A DNA stretch of 64,000 nucleotides from Rubripirellula obstinata (GTDB lineage: Bacteria > Planctomycetota > Planctomycetia > Pirellulales > Pirellulaceae): assembly GCF_001642955.1 (NCBI RefSeq), contig NZ_LWSK01000003.1, positions 62,001 to 126,000 of the forward strand. Reading direction: 5' to 3'. Below the pieces are notes generated by a model. That model searched no databases, was not told where the DNA came from, and worked only from the letters and a program-made list of their open reading frames with translations. Both the position numbers and the translations under genes were made by a program. Below, one piece after another: positions 58,093 through 64,000 of the stretch; the first letter of the stretch is position 1; the number at the start of each line of letters is the position of its first letter.

Positions 58093-59433
58093 ATGAAGCG
58101 TCGCTTGGTATTATTGAGTGGCTTGGCTGCAGCAACGTCACCGTTGCTTCCTGCAGCCAAATCATCATTTGCTTCGGACTTTCCTAGGCAAACAGATTTT
58201 TGGAGCAACTCTGTGGAGCAGGAACAAACCGAGTTCTTGAATGACTTGGGACAAAGGTGCTATCGATACTTAATCGAATCAGCACATCCAGTGACCGGTT
58301 TGGTGGCGGACCGCGGCCGAACAGACGGCAGCGGGTTTAGCGATCATTCAAGTTCGGCGGCTTGTGGTTTTGCATTAGCTGGCCACGGTGTCGCCGTGAC
58401 CAAAGGATGGACTGATGCATCGTCGGCGAAAGATCGTGTTCGCCAAATGCTAACCAGTTTGTTGGATTTGGCGGAGCATGAACGAGGCTTTCTGTATCAC
58501 TTCGTTGACCGGAAAACCGGCAAGCGGGCGATGCAATGCGAAGCTTCGACGATCGACACGGCGTTGCTAGTGGCTGGTGCGATGCACGCGTCACAGGTCT
58601 TTGCCGATGATTCAGAAATCGTTTCGATGGCCGATCGACTGTATCGTCGCGTTCAATGGAAAGCGATGTTGGGCAGAAACGGTTGCCTGCACATGGGGTG
58701 GAAGCCGGAAACAGGCTTGCTGCCGCATCAATGGGACACGTTTAGCGAACTTACGATTTTGGTTCTGCTTGCCATCGGGGCTCCTGAAAATGAGATTCCC
58801 GGCGAATGCTGGAACGCATGGCGACGGTCAAAGACGTTGCATCACAACGGCCAACCGTTCCTCAGTTATCCGCCGCTGTTTGTTCATCAGTATCCACACA
58901 CCTTCTTTGATTTCCGAAAGGTTGTGTCCCCAAGTGGTCGCAGCTATTGGGAGAATTCCCAAACGGCTCACTACGCTCAGATTGAATACCTAAAATCGTT
59001 ATCGCGAAACAGCACATCACACCGGCACTACGGCGATGATCTTTGGGGGATCACCAGCAGCGACAGTGCAACGGGATACCGTGATTGGGGCGGGCCATAT
59101 CAAGACGGTGCTGCGTTCCCCGAACGTGGCATCGACGGGACGATTGTGCCCAGCGCCGCGGGCGGCGCGTTGGCGGTGGTCCCCGGACAGTCCATGCGAA
59201 CGCTGATGTACCAACGAGAGCATTTTGGTCATTCTGTTTACGGACGATTCGGATTCGCAAACGCCTTTAATCCTGCCACCGGCTGGGTCGGACGCGATGT
59301 GATCGGAATCGACACCGGAATCACGCTGTTGTCGGCTGCTAACTTACTGGCGGAAAGCGTTTGGCAACCTTTCATGCAGCACCCGGCTGCAAGTCGTGCG
59401 TTGGACCGTGCTGGGTTTCGACCTGCTGCCTAG
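58093..59433 (+). CDS. Glycoamylase-domain protein, probable GH144-type beta-1,2-glucanase
   Basis: A 446-residue exported protein. The start at 58093 (MKRRLVLLSGLAAATSPLLP) gives a signal with a twin-arginine look. The fold is an (alpha/alpha) barrel of the PF10091 glycoamylase type: ADRGRTDGSGFSDHSSSAA (about 72-90), HMGWKPETGLLPHQWDTFSE, WGITSSDSATGYRDW (about 318-332), DGTIVPSAAGGALAVV and YGRFGFANAFNPATGWVGRD, ending GIDTGITLLSAANL. PF10091 includes GH144 endo-beta-1,2-glucanases. Since the neighbours make beta-1,2-glucan (opgH) and process it (opgG), a glucan-trimming or recycling role fits. Activity is inferred from family plus context. Confidence 0.85.
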   Translation: MKRRLVLLSGLAAATSPLLPAAKSSFASDFPRQTDFWSNSVEQEQTEFLNDLGQRCYRYLIESAHPVTGLVADRGRTDGSGFSDHSSSAACGFALAGHGVAVTKGWTDASSAKDRVRQMLTSLLDLAEHERGFLYHFVDRKTGKRAMQCEASTIDTALLVAGAMHASQVFADDSEIVSMADRLYRRVQWKAMLGRNGCLHMGWKPETGLLPHQWDTFSELTILVLLAIGAPENEIPGECWNAWRRSKTLHHNGQPFLSYPPLFVHQYPHTFFDFRKVVSPSGRSYWENSQTAHYAQIEYLKSLSRNSTSHRHYGDDLWGITSSDSATGYRDWGGPYQDGAAFPERGIDGTIVPSAAGGALAVVPGQSMRTLMYQREHFGHSVYGRFGFANAFNPATGWVGRDVIGIDTGITLLSAANLLAESVWQPFMQHPAASRALDRAGFRPAA

Positions 59434-59462
59434 TAGTCCATGTCAGCTCAATCTTCGGTTAG

Positions 59463-59532
59463 GAGGTAGCGGAAGTCGCGTAGACTTTCGGCGTCCCCCT
59501 CGTAGCCGAAACTCTTGGCGAGTTTCGCTACC
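59463..59532. repeat. Dispersed inverted repeat related to 27422-27588
   Basis: GGTAGCGGAAGTCGCGTAGA with GACTTTCGG faces CCGAAACTCTTGGCGAGTTT with CGCTACC. The second part is identical to the inner repeat at 27494-27519. It follows the GH144-like gene's stop by about 30 bases. Confidence 0.8.
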
Positions 59533-59593
59533 CGAAAATTGAGGTGACGCGGAATACTAGGGCAACGATCCAGAAACAACTTCCCAGTTTTCC

Positions 59594-59814
59594 CGTAGCT
59601 GGGCCCGTCAGGGTTCAGTCCATCAGGAACTGCACCCAACGCCGTGAAGGTTTCTAAACTGTTAAACCGCGTGGGCATCGCCCCGCGCGTCGTGCGGTCC
59701 CGAACGCGCGGGCCGATGCCCACGCGGCTAAACGAACAAACTCGTGTTTTCCGGGACCAAAACTCTTCACGGTGTTGAGCTGTACCCGACTGAACCCTGG
59801 CGGGCCCAGCTACG
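59594..59814. repeat. Nested repeat: GTGGGCATCGCC element inside a CGTAGCTG palindrome
   Basis: The outer arms (59594-59619 CGTAGCTGGGCCCGTCAGGG..., and 59789-59814 ending CCAGCTACG) are the two halves of the 26-base palindrome family seen at 16718, 25625 and 31121, here forced 169 bases apart. Between them, 59635-59779, is a full copy of the MITE-like element of 245-389, with its own CAACGCCGTGAAGG start and CTTCACGGTGTTG end. The rest of the 535-base gap (59434-59968) has the repeat at 59463 and nothing else recognisable. Confidence 0.9.
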
Positions 59815-59968
59815 AAAGATTTCGCCAAAGACGGTATTTGCCCTGGGAAAGTTCCTAAAACGATTGCGGTGCGAATCGGTGAAGACGCAAACTGAACCAA
59901 TTGCGTGAGAGCATGCTTATCAAGAGAATGCAACTGCAAGGTTTTTATTCTCTTTAAGGCTCCGCTAG

Positions 59969-61561
59969 ATGCTTCGCGTATTGATTAGTTGTTGGATTTT
60001 GGCCTGGATGATCTCCGCAGACCAGGCATCAGCAGACGCTCCCGATGTCGCGCCGGCGATCCAAAGCTACACCGATGTCCATAACTTTGATCAGCTCTGC
60101 GTTCTGGCGAAAGCACTCAGCAAGAAGCCCGTCGCGCCAACGCCGCCGCTGCCAGAGCCACTTGCATCCTGGAATTACGACGACTACATCAAGACGTCGT
60201 TCAAGTCGCAGCGAGCCACCTGGTTCAATCAGCAACTCCCGTTCTGGCTGGAAACGTTTCATCGCGGATTCGTGCAAGTTGATTTCGTTGACCTATTTAC
60301 CCTGATCCCAGCCAGTGACGGCGCCCCCGTTTGTCAACGGATTAAATTCTCCAAACGAGATTTCAACTATGCGCCGCCGTTGGACGCAGCATCCATTCCC
60401 GACGCGGGACATGCGGGCGTCAAGATCGTCGGACGATTCCCCGGTCAAACCGATGCGGAAGAGGTTCTGAGTTTTCTGGGGTCCAGCTACTTCCGCGCTC
60501 GCAGTGCCGATTGTGTCTACGGAGCGTCGGTTCGCGGATTGGCAATCAACATTGCCATGAACCAGGCCGAAGAGTTTCCAGACTTTCGCGCCTTTTGGAT
60601 CCGCATGCCATCGCGTGACGATGACGAACTGACCGTTTTGGCTCACATGGACAGTGCCAGTGTATCCGGGGCCTATCAGTTTCGACTCAAACCCGGCAAC
60701 GAGATCACTCGCGTTCACGTCGACGCAAAACTCTACTTTCGCAGCGATCCCGAAAAACTAGGCATTGCACCGATCACTAGCATGTGGATGTGGGGTGACG
60801 GTTTAAAGCGGCCACCCAAAGACGCTCGCCCGTCCGTTCACGACAGCGATGGGCTGCTAGTTCGATCCGCAAAACAGCGATGGACGTGGCGCGCGTTTGC
60901 TCGACAGTCCTATCCATCAGTCACGTCGATTGGAGTCGATCAATTGTTGGGTTTCGGAATGATCCAGCGCGACCGCGAATTCCTTCACTATGACGATCAC
61001 AACGCTCGCTACGACAAACGCCCCAGCGTGTGGGTAACGCCTGATCAGCCATGGAGCGGCGGCAACATTGAACTGTTGGAACTTCCGGGGGCCCATGAAG
61101 GAGTTGATAATTTGGGAGCCTATTGGGTTCCCGATAAAATTCCAGGACCAGAGGATGTTGTATCGCTTGGTTACACGATTGATTTTTTTGCTGGTGACCC
61201 AAGCGAACACAACGTCCTTGCCAAAGCAATTGAACTGAGTGTTGATCGATCTAAAGTCGCGCCTTCTGTTGAAGTCAAGGTTCGCTTTGCGGGGCCTGCA
61301 CTTCGAGTATTGCCAGAGTCATCGCCACCAAGGATTCAATCCGAACTTGTCCGTGGTTCCATGTCAGAACCTGTGCTGACTCGCAGCGAATCAGGCGACT
61401 GGACAGTGACAGCGAAAGTGACGCCATCGGAGGAAGCGCCGGTAGAATTGAAGTGGCAACTTTTTAGCGGGACAGAACCGGTGTCCGAGAATTTCCAGTA
61501 TCTTCTGCCGCCGACTGAACCAGAGTTCGTCTACCCGGCCGTTTACACACGTCAGGAATAG
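59969..61561 (+). CDS. opgG: Periplasmic glucan biosynthesis protein OpgG (MdoG)
   Basis: A 530-residue exported protein of the OpgG/OpgD family, with a signal peptide (MLRVLISCWILAWMISADQASA) and two beta domains: a large beta-sandwich (about 35-400) containing FLGSSYFRARSADCVYGASV, RGLAINIAM, FPDFRAFWIRMP and SMWMWGDG, and a C-terminal immunoglobulin-like domain from about 415. OpgG acts on glucan in the periplasm; E. coli family members were reported to be beta-1,2-glucanases (GH186), and this one probably does the same to the product of OpgH. It lies 535 bases after the GH144-like gene on the same strand. In E. coli opgG and opgH form one operon; here they are divergent around the GH144 gene. 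Confidence 0.93.
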   Translation: MLRVLISCWILAWMISADQASADAPDVAPAIQSYTDVHNFDQLCVLAKALSKKPVAPTPPLPEPLASWNYDDYIKTSFKSQRATWFNQQLPFWLETFHRGFVQVDFVDLFTLIPASDGAPVCQRIKFSKRDFNYAPPLDAASIPDAGHAGVKIVGRFPGQTDAEEVLSFLGSSYFRARSADCVYGASVRGLAINIAMNQAEEFPDFRAFWIRMPSRDDDELTVLAHMDSASVSGAYQFRLKPGNEITRVHVDAKLYFRSDPEKLGIAPITSMWMWGDGLKRPPKDARPSVHDSDGLLVRSAKQRWTWRAFARQSYPSVTSIGVDQLLGFGMIQRDREFLHYDDHNARYDKRPSVWVTPDQPWSGGNIELLELPGAHEGVDNLGAYWVPDKIPGPEDVVSLGYTIDFFAGDPSEHNVLAKAIELSVDRSKVAPSVEVKVRFAGPALRVLPESSPPRIQSELVRGSMSEPVLTRSESGDWTVTAKVTPSEEAPVELKWQLFSGTEPVSENFQYLLPPTEPEFVYPAVYTRQE

Positions 61562-61616
61562 GCTTCCGCGCTGGAGCGGTTGTCCAAGACTTCAAAGACG
61601 GTTGAAAGAATCGCCA

Positions 61617-62276
61617 TCAGGAGGTTGTCTTTGACGAGGGTTCCGTTTCGCAGCATCCGCACAAACACCCATAGCGTCGATTCAGCAAGTGAGCGGAGAC
61701 CAACAACATGCCGCCCAGCGGTGTAATCCAGGGAGCAAGTCCGGTGAGAAACGCCGGTGGCGCGATTGAAGCAACTGCATCTTGATCAGCGAAATCCTGA
61801 TCAGCGAAATCCAAATCTGCGATCTCCTGATCAGCGACGCATTTTTCGCAACAGGCATCGGTGCATGCGACTGCGGTTAAGCTCGGCTCGGTCGGCGACT
61901 CGCAAGACGCACAGCAATCGCCTGCGAAACCATAGGCGGCAACTGTGATCAACGACAAACCCACCACTGCAATCGCGCCGGGCACCAATCGCCGGTGTTG
62001 GCGAAAGCCGGGAACAAACGCAGCCATCGCGATCACGAAACACGCTAGCGCCATCCAGCGATGGAACGCTTCATCGGCTAGAAAACTCAGTCCCAAAGCC
62101 GGCAGGAACGAGATCACAAACGGCATCGCCGCGCAGTGAATCGCGCACCCAATCGACGCCACGATTCCGATATAGTCTTGCCAGCGGGACGAGGTTTCAA
62201 TCGTGGCCACCGATGATGTCGCTAACCCTTGCGTAGCGATCGGCAATCGCGTCAGAGAAGGTTGATCCGGTTTCAT
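61617..62276 (-). CDS. MerC-like membrane protein with a cysteine-rich loop
   Basis: A 219-residue protein with four membrane helices. Residues 36-66 (DYIGIVASIGCAIHCAAMPF, with C44, H47, C48 at the head of the first helix) are MerC-like. Between helices, residues 120-147 hold C121, C122, C125, C138, C142, C143, C146 and after residue 149 an acidic repeat (ADQDFADQDA), followed by the last helix and a tail with C204, C206, C208, C209. Many Cys on loops suggest soft-metal binding, such as mercury, zinc or copper, during uptake. The gene is divergent from the Fur-family regulator, suggesting that metal status regulates it. MerC proteins are usually about 140 residues, so this is extended. Confidence 0.8.
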   Translation of the reverse strand: MKPDQPSLTRLPIATQGLATSSVATIETSSRWQDYIGIVASIGCAIHCAAMPFVISFLPALGLSFLADEAFHRWMALACFVIAMAAFVPGFRQHRRLVPGAIAVVGLSLITVAAYGFAGDCCASCESPTEPSLTAVACTDACCEKCVADQEIADLDFADQDFADQDAVASIAPPAFLTGLAPWITPLGGMLLVSAHLLNRRYGCLCGCCETEPSSKTTS

Positions 62277-62699
62277 TTCGCAAATCCTGGTTGTTTTTTA
62301 TGCCATGTGAAAGCGTCGGCTAACGGCTATGTGCTGTATATGCATCACTTATGCAAGTATCTCGATCTGGACGAACCCGTCAACCCCATATGCAACTCAT
62401 GTGCATCTGATATGAGTCAAAGCCGTGGATTTCTGCCATTTAGGAACGTACGACTTTTTATAGTCGCGTTTCGCTCGGGACGTCGCATCAGTTACTGCGT
62501 CTTAGGCCCGGAGGGTCGGCAGCTCCCTGCCGGGTGCGCGAGCACCCGGATGGCTGCCCCACATCAATTCTCTGGCTCGATCCTTATTGGACATCTGCCC
62601 ACCGCCAATACCGATCTGCCTTGAACTCTGCACTTGCATACCTTTTGCGAACGCTTAGGATGCGTGGTCTTCGATTGATTCCAGAAAAGAGAATCCAAG
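62277..62699. other. Regulatory region of the MerC-like and fur genes, with operator-like TATGCA words and a hairpin repeat
   Basis: Of the 423 bases between the divergent genes, 62339-62355 has TATGCA twice with five bases between, and 62388-62413 has ATGCA-N7-TGCAT inside a wider AT-rich frame. Repeated short words beside a metalloregulator are candidates for its binding sites. From 62451 the first 38 bases of the 13473 repeat recur (GGAACGTACGACTTTTTA), and CGGGTGCGCGAGCACCCG (near 62533) forms a hairpin. No gene was found here. Confidence 0.5.
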
Positions 62700-63122
62700 A
62701 TGACCAACGATGAATCGCTTGATCTGGTCAAGCAGGCGATTCGCGACGCGGGGCTGCGAGCCACGCCGGCGCGAATGGCAACCTTACAATTGCTTCGCGA
62801 ATCCGCCGCCCCGCTAACTCATTCGGTGGTGGCTGATCATTTGGCATCCAGCGGTGTTGATAAAGCGACCGCGTTTCGTAACCTGAACGACTTGGTCGAG
62901 GCCGGTTTGTTGCGGCGGACCGAAGTCGGCGATCACGTTTGGCGATTCGAGTCGGTGTCTGATGATCACGACGGCGCGCATCCGCATTTTTTGTGCGTTG
63001 ATTGCGGCACGGTCTCGTGCTTGGACGATGTCAAACTGACCGCTGGCAGCATGCGAGCGAGCGAGAAGTTCGGTGAAGTGACCGAGATTCTATTGCGAGG
63101 ACATTGCAATGCCTGCCGCTAG
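62700..63122 (+). CDS. Fur-family metalloregulator
   Basis: A 140-residue regulator with an N-terminal winged helix (DAGLRATPARMATLQLLRES, and DKATAFRNLNDLVEAGLLRR as the recognition part) and a C-terminal dimerisation domain. Zinc-site cysteines are visible as C99-x2-C102, and C136-x2-C139 at the very end; further metal ligands H90, H94 and H96 lie in SDDHDGAHPHF. Such proteins repress iron, zinc, manganese or peroxide-response genes with the metal as co-repressor. Subtype (Fur, Zur, PerR) is not decided by sequence alone; the MerC-like neighbour makes a zinc- or metal-response role more likely. It is divergent from that gene. Confidence 0.93.
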   Translation: MTNDESLDLVKQAIRDAGLRATPARMATLQLLRESAAPLTHSVVADHLASSGVDKATAFRNLNDLVEAGLLRRTEVGDHVWRFESVSDDHDGAHPHFLCVDCGTVSCLDDVKLTAGSMRASEKFGEVTEILLRGHCNACR

Positions 63123-63228
63123 TAAACCAGAACCCAGCCAGCGATTTCCAGGCGAGTTGATCTGGCGCTGCCCCAAACCCGGCGTAACGCCACGATGGGG
63201 TTGGCACGGCAAGAACGTTCGACGATAA
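63109..63228 (+). CDS. Possible 39-residue basic protein overlapping the fur end
   Basis: The frame opens at ATG 63109 inside the last codons of the fur gene and ends at TAA 63226-63228. It encodes MPAASKPEPSQRFPGELIWR, then a Pro/Trp-rich basic tail including GVTPRWGWHGKNVRR. The overlap would couple its translation to fur. The unusual abundance of Trp, Pro and Arg in so short a frame looks non-random, but no family is recognised and no ribosome site precedes it. Real gene or chance is open. Confidence 0.35.
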   Translation: MPAASKPEPSQRFPGELIWRCPKPGVTPRWGWHGKNVRR

Positions 63229-63287
63229 AGTTGTTTAGAAGCGATTTTCTTTTCCCCGATTACGTGGACCAACAAAGGACCAGAACG

Positions 63288-63476
63288 ATGAAACTGACCG
63301 ACTTCTACAACGAAGTGTCCCGTCGAGTGGACACAGACAAGACTGCGATCTCGGCTTCGGAAACCAAGCGAGTTCTCAGTGAATCGTTTCTTGTTCTCGC
63401 GGCCATGGATGCCACTGAATTGGCAGACACCATTTCAAAGGGACTGGCGACGGCGAAAAAGAAGTTGTCAAAGTAG
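63288..63476 (+). CDS. Small conserved-looking protein (62 aa)
   Basis: A 62-residue soluble, helical protein: MKLTDFYNEVSRRVDTDKTA, then SASETKRVLSESFLVLAAMD and a lysine-rich end. AAAGGA lies 9 bases before the ATG at 63288, which supports this start over an upstream in-frame start. No domain is recognised. Its role is unknown. It follows the fur gene on the same strand at a distance of 165 bases, possibly under its own promoter. Confidence 0.7.
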   Translation: MKLTDFYNEVSRRVDTDKTAISASETKRVLSESFLVLAAMDATELADTISKGLATAKKKLSK

Positions 63477-63587
63477 TCAGTTCACGCAACCGCGTTGTCG
63501 AACCAGCGATCAGTAACGCCTAGTGATCAGTAGCGCTTAGCGATTGGGGTTTCAAGGAAGGGATGCAGGCAAACTAATCGGCTGGAT

Positions 63588-63766
63588 CCCAACGCCGTAA
63601 AGGGTTTAACCGCGTGGGCATCGCCCCGCGCGTCGTGCGGCCCTCAGCCCGCGGGGCAATGCCCAACGCCGTGAAGGATTTCTAAATCGTTTAACCGCGT
63701 GGGCATCGCCCCGCGCGTCCACCCAGAACGAAACGCGCGGGGCGATGCCCGCGCGGCTAAACAAAA
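63588..63766. repeat. Palindromic MITE-like repeat, two overlapping copies
   Basis: Two partial copies of the GTGGGCATCGCC element lie head to tail: 63588-63660 starts CCCAACGCCGTAAAGGGTTT and 63661-63766 starts with CCCAACGCCGTGAAGGATTT and ends near CGGCTAAAC. The remainder of the 524-base terminal stretch (63477-64000) shows no gene; see the hairpin at 63823. Confidence 0.85.
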
Positions 63767-63822
63767 CAAGCAAGCATCGCAGACGCCCTTCTCCGAAAAA
63801 TTTCGGAAAGCCCAAAAGAAAA

Positions 63823-63868
63823 CCCCGCAAAACACGGTGGAAATCAAGTTCCAACGTGTTTTACGGGG
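63823..63868. terminator. Hairpin CCCCGCAAAACAC / GTGTTTTACGGGG
   Basis: Arms 63823-63835 and 63856-63868 match as reverse complements with one mismatch over a 20-base loop. A smaller hairpin CCGAAAAATTTCGG lies at 63793-63806. The stem resembles a terminator or repeat end; no T run follows. It is likely part of the gap beyond the last gene, or the end of a gene outside the window. Confidence 0.45.
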
Positions 63869-64000
63869 CTACGCGAATTGAGGATAACGGAACGCATCCC
63901 GACTTGACGCAAAGCGTTGCCTGCCAACGACTTGCAGGTTCCGACGAAAGTGAAATCCGACACCAAATCCGACAATTGTGATAAGTCGAATCTCGCTGTT

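Overview
The window is chromosomal DNA from a planctomycete, most likely a marine Pirellulales relative of Rhodopirellula or Rubripirellula. This rests on gene content: a DUF1559 prepilin-like protein followed by a tiny lipoprotein, a PVC-type dehydrogenase with a C-terminal cytochrome c, other planctomycete-style proteins of unknown function, and many intergenic palindromic repeats. No rRNA, tRNA, CRISPR array, prophage or intact insertion sequence was seen.

Layout. 1-70 is the cut N-terminus of a dehydrogenase-like gene. 448-2483 (minus) is a light-energy operon: a microbial rhodopsin with the N-D-Q signature of sodium pumps, then a Brp/Blh-type retinal-forming oxygenase. 2781-3848 holds a REP-like palindrome, a transposase remnant and a membrane protein. 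3912-9185 has a Rieske oxygenase, a small membrane-protein/TrkA group and argH. 9303-16687 has a large exported protein, the DUF1559/lipoprotein pair, a metal-related pair (HMA-like protein and CbiX-like chelatase) and a patatin. 16801-22775 has a type IIA topoisomerase B subunit, monomeric isocitrate dehydrogenase and DprA. 22849-25355 encodes a membrane-anchored seven-haem cytochrome c and a small b-type-like membrane subunit. 25701-32154 has a Na/phosphate transporter, apt, dapF-xseA and a TIM-barrel protein. 32296-36221 pairs a thioesterase with a 1166-residue glycine-rich protein. 36670-48938 is an envelope and transport block: MacA/ATPase/MacB-like efflux genes, a eukaryotic-type UDP-sugar pyrophosphorylase, lplA, a giant FtsX-like permease and, divergently, a TolC-like lipoprotein with a DUF3859 gene. 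49031-54747 has an unrecognised 828-residue protein and the PVC-type dehydrogenase. 54799-61561 is an osmoregulated-glucan locus (opgH, an unknown partner, a GH144-like glucanase, opgG). 61617-63476 has a MerC-like protein, a Fur-family regulator and small genes.

Two loci stand out as coherent systems. The first is the candidate sodium-pumping rhodopsin with its retinal-forming partner. If the assignment holds, light would generate a sodium gradient; the Na/phosphate transporter far away in the window could use such a gradient, but there is no sequence link between them. The second is a beta-1,2-glucan synthesis and trimming locus in a planctomycete, with synthase, a periplasmic OpgG and a predicted beta-1,2-glucanase arranged around one divergent intergenic region.

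Intergenic DNA is dominated by several families of dispersed inverted repeats. They often sit a few bases from stop codons, so some may act as terminators. One family has inserted inside a member of another (59594-59814), which gives an order of events. Functions are from family recognition by eye; no database search was possible.
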